NCBI RefSeq assembly: GCF_000333955.1
Contig: NZ_CAPS01000038.1
Span: 1 to 48,641 of the forward strand
DNA length: 48,641 bases
Source: Rhodococcus sp. AW25M09
Lineage (GTDB): Bacteria > Actinomycetota > Actinomycetes > Mycobacteriales > Mycobacteriaceae
Direction: 5' to 3'
Part shown: piece by piece, positions 1-13,122 of the stretch
Position numbering within the stretch: position 1 is the stretch's first letter
Layout of the letters: each line of letters begins with the position of its first letter
Notes under the pieces: generated by a model
The model's input: the letters and a program-made list of their open reading frames with translations, nothing else
What the model was told of the DNA's origin: nothing
Database searches by the model: none
Translations under genes and position numbers: made by a program

Positions 1-21
1 AGGAGTCGAATTTCCACTCAC
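1..21. repeat. Partial copy of palindromic repeat family (right arm)
   Basis: Positions 7-21 read CGAATTTCCACTCAC. This differs by one base from the right arm of the perfect palindrome at 29533-29578 (CGAAGTTCCACTCAC). The left arm would lie outside the window. It is probably the edge of a fourth copy of the family also seen at 1095, 29533 and 46339. Confidence 0.4.
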
Positions 22-32
22 GACCCGCGTCC

Positions 33-54
33 ATCCACAGCCTGTGGATAGATT
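33..54 (+). promoter_or_regulatory. Promoter with overlapping 8-bp inverted repeat
   Basis: A perfect inverted repeat ATCCACAG-C-CTGTGGAT occupies 33-49. Its last base begins a TAGATT -10 element (49-54), so the dyad lies in the spacer and -35 region. The start codon follows at 91. AbiEi-type regulators are known to repress their own promoters through inverted repeats, so this is a plausible autoregulatory operator. The arms also resemble a DnaA box (TATCCACA), which is the alternative reading. Confidence 0.4.
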
Positions 55-90
55 CTGACGCAGTCATCGCAAACCGAGCATCCTCAGTCC

Positions 91-1098
91 ATGGGGACGA
101 GACCAGCGGGAAACTGGCAGAAGCTGCTCGACGCTCAGCATGGAATCATCACCACCAAGCAGATGTACGAGAACGGCGTCAACAAGGATTCGATCGACCA
201 TTGCGTGGAAACCGGGCAGTGGCTGAGAGTGTTTCGTGGAGTCATATCGGTGACGAACGGGCCGCTGACACGCGAGATGCAGCTGTCGGCAGCGTTGCTG
301 TACGCGGGGCGGGGAGCGCTGCTCAGTCACACCACTGCTGCCGAGGAGTGGGGATTCGTTCCTCGCGGGGACGGTCCGGTGCACGTAACCGTCCCTTACG
401 GGTGCTCGGCAATCAGTAGGCCACCGACAGTGCGGCACGCCAAGCAGAACTTCACTTCGGAAAGCAATGAACAAATCCATCCCGGCGTGATCGTGCACCG
501 TTCCCGAGCCATGGTGCACATCGGTGTCGAGACGAATCCGGCACGCACGAGCACCGTCGACACAGTCCTCGACCTCGCAGTCGCAGAGCCGACGTCGGGG
601 CAGGCGACGATCACGTTGGTCTCGGCCATGTCGTCGGGTGGAGTGAACGTTGCGGCAATGACACGCAAGATCGAAGCTCGGCGACCGATGCGCTACTTGA
701 AACCTATTCTGCACACCCTGGCATTGATGCGCGACGGGGTTCATTCCCCACTCGAGCACCGGTACGTTCTCGATGTCGAGCAGGCGCACGGTCTTCCGAC
801 CGGGCAGCGCCAGGCCCCGGTGTTCGTCGACGGCCGGCAGCTCTTCGAGGACATTCGCTACGAGATCTGCGACCTCATTGTCAGGCTGGACGGCCAGGCT
901 TTCCACTCCGCCAAGCAACGACGCTTTCGCGACCGTAGACGGGACAATGCCGCGGAGCTGCGGAACCTGCCGCGGCTGGTGTACGGCTGGCACGAAGTGA
1001 CCCAGGACCCGTGCGGCGTGTACGGCGAGGTCCGCGAGGTGCTGGTGAAAGAGGGATGGACCGACGCGTCGTACTCGTGCGAGCGGTGCCCCTTGTGA
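91..1098 (+). CDS. AbiEi-like winged-helix protein with C-terminal DUF559/Vsr-like domain
   Basis: A 335-residue protein. Residues about 8-60 resemble the winged-helix N-terminus of AbiEi type IV antitoxins, including the pattern GIITTKQMYENGV and a W-LRVFRGVISV strand. The C-terminal third (about 235-330) has the layout of DUF559/Vsr-like nuclease folds: Asp267 in the LDGQAFH segment, followed by RFRDRRRDN and an LVYGWHEV strand. Such fusions are common in actinobacteria and are usually annotated as hypothetical. No AbiEii-type nucleotidyltransferase toxin lies beside it, so a classic toxin-antitoxin pair is not supported here. Start ATG 91 gives a full-length N-terminal domain. The gene ends inside a palindromic repeat and has a partial copy of the same repeat upstream. 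Function unknown; nuclease activity is inference only. Confidence 0.7.
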   Translation: MGTRPAGNWQKLLDAQHGIITTKQMYENGVNKDSIDHCVETGQWLRVFRGVISVTNGPLTREMQLSAALLYAGRGALLSHTTAAEEWGFVPRGDGPVHVTVPYGCSAISRPPTVRHAKQNFTSESNEQIHPGVIVHRSRAMVHIGVETNPARTSTVDTVLDLAVAEPTSGQATITLVSAMSSGGVNVAAMTRKIEARRPMRYLKPILHTLALMRDGVHSPLEHRYVLDVEQAHGLPTGQRQAPVFVDGRQLFEDIRYEICDLIVRLDGQAFHSAKQRRFRDRRRDNAAELRNLPRLVYGWHEVTQDPCGVYGEVREVLVKEGWTDASYSCERCPL

Positions 1099-1150
1099 GT
1101 GGCAATTCGTAGTGGGCTACGAAGTTTCATTCACGTGCGGCGAAGCCGCT
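1095..1150. repeat. Palindromic repeat A, likely bidirectional terminator
   Basis: An imperfect inverted repeat: GTGAGTGGCAATTCGTAG (1095-1112) faces CTACGAAGTTTCATTCAC (1117-1134). It is followed by TGCGGCGAAGCCGCT (1136-1150). The same composite recurs at 29533-29591 and, inverted, at 46339-46397. It lies between two convergent genes and overlaps both stop codons. Confidence 0.65.
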
Positions 1151-1841
1151 CCTTGCGCAACTGCGCCACCTCGGGCAGCTCGAGTGGAGCGAGAGTGGTT
1201 CCCAATGCCCGCTCGAGCAAGTAGTCGGCAAGCTCCGGGTTTCGCGCGAGGACCGGCCCGTGCATGTAGGTGCCCAGCACAGAACCCTGTACGACGCCTT
1301 CTCGTCCGTCGCCGACACCGTTACCCACTCCGTGAGTGACCTTGGCCAGTGGGGACGCGTCCAGGCCGAGTGTTGTTCCGCCGCGGTGGTTCTCGAATCC
1401 GGTGAGCTTCTGGGTGAGGCCCTCGAGCGCGGGTTCGGTGACGACCTCGCCGATGGACCGGGTGGCCTGCGGCGCGGTGGTGACGTCGAACAGCGAGATG
1501 CCGTCGACGCGTTCGCCTGCGGAGGTCTCGTACCAGTGGCCGAGTACCTGGATCGCCGCGCAGATGGCGAGCACCGGCGCGCCGCGAGCTGCGGCGTTCT
1601 GCAGGCCCGGGTATCGGGTGAGATGACGCGTCGCCAGGCGCTGAGCCGAATCCTCGGCTCCACCAAGGGTGTACACGTCGAGTGAGTCGGGAACCGGATC
1701 GCTGAGGGTGATTTGCACGACCTCGGCGTCGATATCTCGCATGCGCAGCCGCTGCCGCAGAATGAGCGCATTGCCGTTGTCGCCGTAAGTGCCCATCACG
1801 TCGGGCAGGACGAGGCCGATGCGGACGGTGGACTCAGACAT
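1131..1841 (-). CDS. gatD: Lipid II isoglutaminyl synthase, glutamine amidotransferase subunit GatD
   Basis: A 236-residue class I glutamine amidotransferase-like protein that releases ammonia from glutamine for amidation of D-Glu in lipid II, working with MurT in the cytoplasm. Visible features are the N-terminal VLPDVMGTYGDNGNALIL segment, the nucleophile Cys94 in LAICAAIQVLG and His194 in GTYMHGPVLARNP. Cys94 is also the nucleophile number known for staphylococcal GatD. Start ATG 1841 was chosen because it overlaps the murT stop by 8 nt, indicating translational coupling; a longer reading frame upstream has no GatD-like sequence. The 3' end lies in palindromic repeat A. D-Glu amidation is needed for efficient 3-3 and 4-3 crosslinking in mycobacteria. 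Confidence 0.93.
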   Translation of the reverse strand: MSESTVRIGLVLPDVMGTYGDNGNALILRQRLRMRDIDAEVVQITLSDPVPDSLDVYTLGGAEDSAQRLATRHLTRYPGLQNAAARGAPVLAICAAIQVLGHWYETSAGERVDGISLFDVTTAPQATRSIGEVVTEPALEGLTQKLTGFENHRGGTTLGLDASPLAKVTHGVGNGVGDGREGVVQGSVLGTYMHGPVLARNPELADYLLERALGTTLAPLELPEVAQLRKERLRRT

Positions 1842-3096
1842 CTTTCGCCTCCCGGGCCAGTGCGCGTCCGAGGTCGCGGAACGCGGTGTAGTTGGCGAGT
1901 ACCTCGACGCGTCCGGGCGGGCAGGATGCAATGGCCTGCAACGGATCTGCGATGGTGGTGTGCTGCGAGCCCGCGTAGAGCAGGCGTACCCCGAGGTCGG
2001 TCGCACGTTCGCCGGCGGCGACGACGGCGACATTCTCGAAATGCTCGAACCGAACGTCCCACAGCCACGACAGATCCTCGCCGTCCGGGACCTGACCGTT
2101 GACGGCGATGACGAGACCGTCGCAGGTGGGGTCGATCATCGACAGCGCCTCCTGCCAACCGGCGGGGTTCTTGGCGAGAAGCATTCTGACGGAATGAGAT
2201 CCATACTGAACGGTGGAGTAGCGCCCGGCCACCTCGTCGACGCTCGACGCGGCCGCGACGGCGTCCTCGGGCGTCGCACCCAGGGTCACCGCGGCAGCAA
2301 CCGCTTGAGCTGCGTTGCCGCGGTTGGCTTTTCCGGGCAGCGCCAGTTTCATCGGCAGAACGAGTCCGTCGGGGCCGTAGAGGTTCTCGTCGTCGAGCCA
2401 CCAGTCCGGCGTGGGACGCTTGAAGTCGCTGCCGGTGCTGTACCAGTGCTCGCCCTCCCACAGGATGGGTTCGCCGGTGCGGGGGCAGCTGACCGAGTCG
2501 CCTGCCCACCCGCCACCCGCCGCGACCCATACGACGTTCGGGGCGTCGAATGCGGCCGAGGTGACCAGGACGTCGTCGCAGTTGGCGATGACCACGGTCT
2601 CGGGATGCCGGGCGAGTCCTGCACGTAGCTTGCGCTCGATCATGTTGATCTCGCCCACGCGGTCGAGCTGATCGCGACTGAGGTTGAGTAGCACGATCGC
2701 AGTCGGGTCCACGGCGTCGGAGACGTGTGGGACGTGCAGTTCGTCGACCTCGAGGGCGGCCAGAGGAGAGTCGAAGTGCGCGTGCAGCGCGGCGACGATG
2801 CCGGCATCCATGTTGGCACCGTCGGCCTGAGTGGCCACGTCGCCCAGGGTGGCCAGCGCGGCGGCCGTCATTCTGGTGGTGGTGGATTTGCCGTTGGTGC
2901 CGGTGACGATGACGGTGCGCCGATTCCGGCCCAGCTCGCCGAGGATGTTCGGATCGATCTTGAGTGCGACGAGGCCGCCGATCATCGAGCCCTTGCCTCG
3001 GCCCGCCTTGCGAGACGCCCAGGTCGCCAGCTCTGCCGCGCGCAGAGCCACGCGGCCACGTGCGCCGATACGTCTGCGCTCACCCACTTCAACCAT
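1834..3096 (-). CDS. murT: Lipid II isoglutaminyl synthase, Mur ligase-like subunit MurT
   Basis: A 420-residue Mur-ligase family protein that activates the lipid II glutamate with ATP and transfers GatD-derived ammonia to it. The P-loop TGTNGKSTTT is at about residues 65-74, the central domain carries LEVDELHVPHVSD and LLNLSRDQLDRVGE, and the C-terminal DUF1727 region includes WLWDVRFEHFENV. The insert that is a four-cysteine zinc ribbon in several MurT proteins is degenerate here: Cys204-x2-Thr207 and Ser220-x2-Ser223. Start ATG 3096 (MVEVGER) fits homolog length; an in-frame ATG at 3132 would add 12 residues, and GTG 3087 is a third option. It lies only 42 bp downstream of the DMT transporter stop, so read-through is possible. 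Confidence 0.92.
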   Translation of the reverse strand: MVEVGERRRIGARGRVALRAAELATWASRKAGRGKGSMIGGLVALKIDPNILGELGRNRRTVIVTGTNGKSTTTRMTAAALATLGDVATQADGANMDAGIVAALHAHFDSPLAALEVDELHVPHVSDAVDPTAIVLLNLSRDQLDRVGEINMIERKLRAGLARHPETVVIANCDDVLVTSAAFDAPNVVWVAAGGGWAGDSVSCPRTGEPILWEGEHWYSTGSDFKRPTPDWWLDDENLYGPDGLVLPMKLALPGKANRGNAAQAVAAAVTLGATPEDAVAAASSVDEVAGRYSTVQYGSHSVRMLLAKNPAGWQEALSMIDPTCDGLVIAVNGQVPDGEDLSWLWDVRFEHFENVAVVAAGERATDLGVRLLYAGSQHTTIADPLQAIASCPPGRVEVLANYTAFRDLGRALAREAKDV

Positions 3097-3138
3097 CCGC
3101 CGAGTCTGGCACAACCGGCGGGACTGTTTCATCCCGAC

Positions 3139-4044
3139 TCAGACGGGTGCGGCCTCCAACACCGGCGTCGCGCCGCGCGGGCGGCGGACGACCATGCCGC
3201 CCAGACATCCACCGATCACGACGACACCGCCGATCAGCGCGAACACGGACGGATTCTCGCCCAGGAAGATCCAGGCACCGGCGATGCCGACGACGGGAAC
3301 CAGCAACGAGAACGGCGCGACTACGCCCGCGGGGTTACGGCTCATCAGAATGCTCCACAGGCCGCTTCCGATGATCGTGGCCGGAATCACGATGTACGCC
3401 AAGGCGACCAGACCGGGCCAGCCCTGCGCACCGAACGAGTCGGTGAGGGCATGCCATCCGGTGCTCGGTCCCTCGAATATCGCGGACAGCCCCAGCATCG
3501 GTATCGGCGGCACAACGGTCATCCACAGCATCAGCTTCATCGGCGATTCGGACTTGGCCAGTCGGTTTCCCAGATTGCCGAACGCCCAGCCGAGTCCGGC
3601 GAGGAGAGTCAGGATGACCGGGAGCAGCGTGGCGTTGTGTGCGCGGTCCCAGCCGATCAGCACCATGCCGAACACGGCAATTCCGATGCCGATCGCTTGC
3701 CTGCGGGTCACGTGCTCACGCAGCAGGATGGCCCCGAGCACGACGGTGAACGGGGCGGACGACTGCAGCACCAGCGACGCCAATCCGGTGGGCATGCCGG
3801 CCGCCATCGCCGCGAACAGGAAGGCGAACTGCAGGAAGCCGAAGCCGAATCCGTAGAGCAGCAGCCACTTGAGTGGCACCTTCGGTCGCGGGACGAACAG
3901 TACGACTGGAATGGCGATGACCAGGAAGCGCAAGGCACCGAAGAAGAACGGCGGAAAATGGTCGAGTCCGACGCGTATTGCGAGAAAGTTGAGCCCCCAC
4001 AGCACGGCGACGGTCAATCCGAGGAGGCGGTCGCGAGTGGTCAT
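3139..4044 (-). CDS. EamA/DMT-family transporter
   Basis: A 301-residue integral membrane protein with about ten hydrophobic helices in two repeats, typical of EamA (drug/metabolite transporter) proteins. Helix 1 carries the common AVLWGLNFLAIRVGL motif and the second half has LVALAYIVIPATIIGSGLW and a SLLVPVVGIAGAWIFLGE segment. These proteins usually export amino acids or other small metabolites; the substrate cannot be read from sequence. It is divergent from the LysR gene at 4117 across 72 bp, a classic arrangement in which the regulator controls its exporter neighbour. ATG 4044 was chosen from the N-terminal motif; no strong Shine-Dalgarno is visible. Confidence 0.88.
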   Translation of the reverse strand: MTTRDRLLGLTVAVLWGLNFLAIRVGLDHFPPFFFGALRFLVIAIPVVLFVPRPKVPLKWLLLYGFGFGFLQFAFLFAAMAAGMPTGLASLVLQSSAPFTVVLGAILLREHVTRRQAIGIGIAVFGMVLIGWDRAHNATLLPVILTLLAGLGWAFGNLGNRLAKSESPMKLMLWMTVVPPIPMLGLSAIFEGPSTGWHALTDSFGAQGWPGLVALAYIVIPATIIGSGLWSILMSRNPAGVVAPFSLLVPVVGIAGAWIFLGENPSVFALIGGVVVIGGCLGGMVVRRPRGATPVLEAAPV

Positions 4045-4065
4045 GTCGTCAATGGTGACTTCTAG

Positions 4066-4082
4066 GATTGATCAGCACAATC
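4066..4082. promoter_or_regulatory. Candidate LysR operator (T-N11-A dyad)
   Basis: GATTG-ATCAGCA-CAATC is a perfect 5-bp dyad containing a T-N11-A core, the usual LysR box form. It sits between the divergent EamA and LysR genes, upstream of the regulator's -10 element. Confidence 0.5.
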
Positions 4083-4103
4083 GAATATATCCGCATCAAC
4101 AGT

Positions 4104-4109
4104 TAAGAT
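4104..4109 (+). promoter_or_regulatory. -10 element TAAGAT, leaderless start
   Basis: TAAGAT ends 7 nt before the ATG at 4117. A transcript starting at the usual distance would begin at or next to the start codon, so the LysR mRNA is probably leaderless. No Shine-Dalgarno is present. Confidence 0.55.
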
Positions 4110-4116
4110 TTACTGC

Positions 4117-5019
4117 ATGAATGTGGAGCGGCTCCGGATCCTCGGAGAACTCGCCGACCGCGGAACCGTCGCCGCTGTTGCCGAAGCGATGTCGATGACC
4201 CCGTCGGCGGTCTCTCAGCAACTCAAGCTCTTGGCTCGGGAAGCCGGGGTCACTCTCCTCGAACCCGACGGCCGACGGCTTCGGCTCACCGACGCAGGTC
4301 GCGCATTGGTGCTGCGAACCGACGACGTGCTCGCTGCCCTCGCCCGGGCCACCGCAGAGATGGATCGCTATCGGGCGTCCCCGCGGGGACGGGTGAGAGT
4401 CGCCCTGTTCCCGTCCGGTGCTGCGCTACTCCTCCCTGGATTGTTGACTCGGCTGGCGGACTCGGGCGTCGACATCGATGCCCGTGACGAAGACCTGCCG
4501 GCGTCCTCGGTGCCCGAACTGCTCGCGGACTACGACGTCGTACTCACTCACCGGGACGAGCGCGCGCCGTCGACCGCGGGCCCGCGGATCGAGGTGACGA
4601 CGCTGATGCGCGAACCCATCGACCTGGTCATGCCACCCGATCATGCTCTGGCGCATCATGACACGGTGGACCTGCGGGAATTGACGGACGAGCGATGGAT
4701 CAGTGTTCGCGGCGGATTTCCGGTCGACGACGTGCTGCTTTCGGTGGCCGCCGCCACCGGCGTCGAGCCGCGAGTTATACAGCGCGTGAACGACTTTCGC
4801 GTTACCGAAACCCTCGTTGCCGCGGGCCATGGCGTCGCATTGATGCCGCGCTATGCGGTCGTACATCCCGGTCTGGTGCGCCGTGAACTGTCCGGTGTCC
4901 GGGCCGGACGCATCTACGAGCTTGCGACCAGGCCCGACGCGGGCCGGTTGCCGGCCAACGCCGCTGTTCTGGATGCGTTCCGAGCAGAAGCGGAGTTCAG
5001 GACAGCGCTTTGGCCTTGA
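4117..5019 (+). CDS. LysR-family transcriptional regulator
   Basis: A 300-residue DNA-binding protein. The N-terminal winged helix-turn-helix (residues 1-60) reads LRILGELADRGTVAAVAEAM followed by SMTPSAVSQQLKLLAREAG, the family signature, and is followed by a linker helix and a periplasmic-binding-protein-like effector domain (about 90-295). ATG 4117 is supported by a correctly spaced -10 element. Divergent placement with the EamA transporter and a T-N11-A dyad between them suggest it controls that transporter and itself. The 3' end overlaps the convergent PLDc_N/SHOCT gene by 23 bp. The effector is unknown. Confidence 0.9.
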   Translation: MNVERLRILGELADRGTVAAVAEAMSMTPSAVSQQLKLLAREAGVTLLEPDGRRLRLTDAGRALVLRTDDVLAALARATAEMDRYRASPRGRVRVALFPSGAALLLPGLLTRLADSGVDIDARDEDLPASSVPELLADYDVVLTHRDERAPSTAGPRIEVTTLMREPIDLVMPPDHALAHHDTVDLRELTDERWISVRGGFPVDDVLLSVAAATGVEPRVIQRVNDFRVTETLVAAGHGVALMPRYAVVHPGLVRRELSGVRAGRIYELATRPDAGRLPANAAVLDAFRAEAEFRTALWP

Positions 5020-5374
5020 GCGTGGCGAACTCGTTCTGATCGATGGTTCCGTTGTCCAGCAACGCCTTTGCGTGAGCGATCTCCTCGGACGCAGAATGGC
5101 CGGCGACGTGTTTGATGTACTCCTCCTGCTGGTCCTTCGCGTGCTGCACCGCTGCGACCTGTCGCTTGGCCATGTTGCTGCCATTGGCGATCAGATAGAT
5201 CAGCGCGGTGAGGAACGGTGCGACGATCAGGAAGAACACCCACACGGCTTTGGCGACTCCGGATGTCTTGTGATCACGGAAGAGGTCTCCGATGATCGAA
5301 AACATCACCATGAGATAGGCCACGAACGCGAATCCGACGATGAGAAGCCAGAGGAAATCCCAGAAAGAGTTCAT
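4997..5374 (-). CDS. Small membrane protein with PLDc_N-like and SHOCT domains
   Basis: A 125-residue protein. Two N-terminal transmembrane helices (about 4-26 and 40-63) with intervening FSIIGDLFRDHKTSG resemble the PLDc_N (phospholipase D nuclease N-terminal) module. The C-terminus (about 95-125) SASEEIAHAKALLDNGTIDQNEF is a SHOCT domain, a short oligomerisation motif. Such proteins are frequent in actinobacteria and have no catalytic residues. ATG 5374 (MNSFWDF) is preceded by GGAAG 8 nt upstream; upstream in-frame ATGs would add a polar tail. The role is unknown; a membrane-associated scaffold or stress protein is possible. Confidence 0.8.
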   Translation of the reverse strand: MNSFWDFLWLLIVGFAFVAYLMVMFSIIGDLFRDHKTSGVAKAVWVFFLIVAPFLTALIYLIANGSNMAKRQVAAVQHAKDQQEEYIKHVAGHSASEEIAHAKALLDNGTIDQNEFATLKAKALS

Positions 5375-5549
5375 AGCAAACTTCCATTTCATTGTGTGCC
5401 CCGACGGCACCGATATTGTTGCATGGCACACATCGACTCGGGGTTGAACCTCGTCGAGTCGAAGTGAATATAGCGCGCGGGTTTCCCTTCGTCGACTACT
5501 GAGTTAGCGTTGGTAACGATTCTGATCGACGAAAGCCGGGAGAGATGCG

Positions 5550-5726
5550 ATGAAGTTAGCTGCGGGAAGCGTCATCTACACCGTGTTGATGTTTGTATTT
5601 TTTATGCTGCTCAACGACGAGCCCTGGTGGAAATCACTGCTCGGCGCGGTTGGTGCCGGAGCGTTGTTCACTCTGCTGATGTGGTTCTACATGCGCCGCG
5701 CTCCGACCACCACAGTGCATCGATAG
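5550..5726 (+). CDS. 58-residue two-helix membrane protein
   Basis: A short gene starting with ATG at 5550, preceded by GGGAGAG about 6 nt upstream, and ending at TAG 5724-5726 just before a strong hairpin. The protein starts MKLAAGSVIYTVLMFVFFML and has two hydrophobic helices (about 5-21 and 30-48) separated by NDEPWWKS, then a basic tail MRRAPTTTVHR. The helix-tryptophan-helix layout, ribosome site and terminator argue for a real gene. No family is recognised with certainty. Confidence 0.65.
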   Translation: MKLAAGSVIYTVLMFVFFMLLNDEPWWKSLLGAVGAGALFTLLMWFYMRRAPTTTVHR

Positions 5727-5736
5727 CCCTCACATG

Positions 5737-5777
5737 CGAAAAGCCGCTCATCCGATGCACGGATGAGCGGCTTTTCG
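5737..5777. terminator. Bidirectional hairpin terminator
   Basis: A perfect 18-bp stem (5737-5754 with 5760-5777) closes a 5-nt loop ATGCA. The stem has AAAA on the left and TTTT on the right, so it can end both the small membrane protein transcript and the convergent leuA transcript. Confidence 0.85.
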
Positions 5778-5790
5778 TCGCGTAGGAAAC

Positions 5791-9430
<3,640 letters not shown>

Positions 9431-9436
9431 CCGATC

Positions 9437-9442
9437 ATCGTA
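9437..9442 (-). promoter_or_regulatory. -10 element TACGAT, leaderless FUSC start
   Basis: TACGAT on the minus strand ends 6 nt before GTG 9430, the spacing expected for a transcript beginning at the start codon. Confidence 0.5.
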
Positions 9443-9588
9443 GGACAGGCGTATCCGCAGGCGGGACGCCCTAAAGTCCCAGCTCGGAGCTACCCGGGCC
9501 ACGGCGCAGGGCACCAACTCGGTAAGGTGGCCCGGAACAAACTCCCGACAATCTTCCGATAGTTGGCTATCCAGCGGAGGTAATACGC

Positions 9589-11879
<2,291 letters not shown>

Positions 11880-11880
11880 G

Positions 11881-11926
11881 GTCGTGCGCCTTTTGCATAC
11901 CTCCAGGGGTGCAAAAGGCGCACGAC
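11881..11926. terminator. Long perfect hairpin between convergent asd and ABC ATPase genes
   Basis: GTCGTGCGCCTTTTGCA (11881-11897) is perfectly repeated in inverse at 11910-11926 around a 12-nt loop. It begins 2 bp after the asd stop and lies 9 bp from the stop of the convergent gene. The stem contains a T-run on one arm and an A-run on the other. Confidence 0.8.
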
Positions 11927-11934
11927 AAGGGTGG

Positions 11935-13005
<1,071 letters not shown>

Positions 13006-13083
13006 GACGAAATAGATCCCTCCACCGGCAGGAACGTGCCGGACGATCCGAGTGTGGGGTGTCGGCGGAAGCCGGCCAGCACA

Positions 13084-13089
13084 TAGTAT
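13084..13089 (+). promoter_or_regulatory. -10 element TAGTAT of multicopper oxidase
   Basis: TAGTAT lies 33 nt upstream of the GTG at 13123, leaving a short leader that contains AGGAGAG and GAGGTGG as possible ribosome sites. Confidence 0.4.
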
Positions 13090-13122
13090 GGGCCCAATCA
13101 CAATCAGGAGAGAGGTGGCCCG

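Noticed and set aside
33..49. Replication-origin DnaA box cluster
   Set aside because: Only one dyad with TATCCACA-like halves is present, with no dnaA/dnaN genes or further boxes.
2725..4065. A 446-codon plus-strand reading frame across murT and the EamA gene
   Set aside because: It is antisense to two clear genes, rich in Arg, His, Gln and Asp as expected from GC-skewed third positions, and shows no domain.
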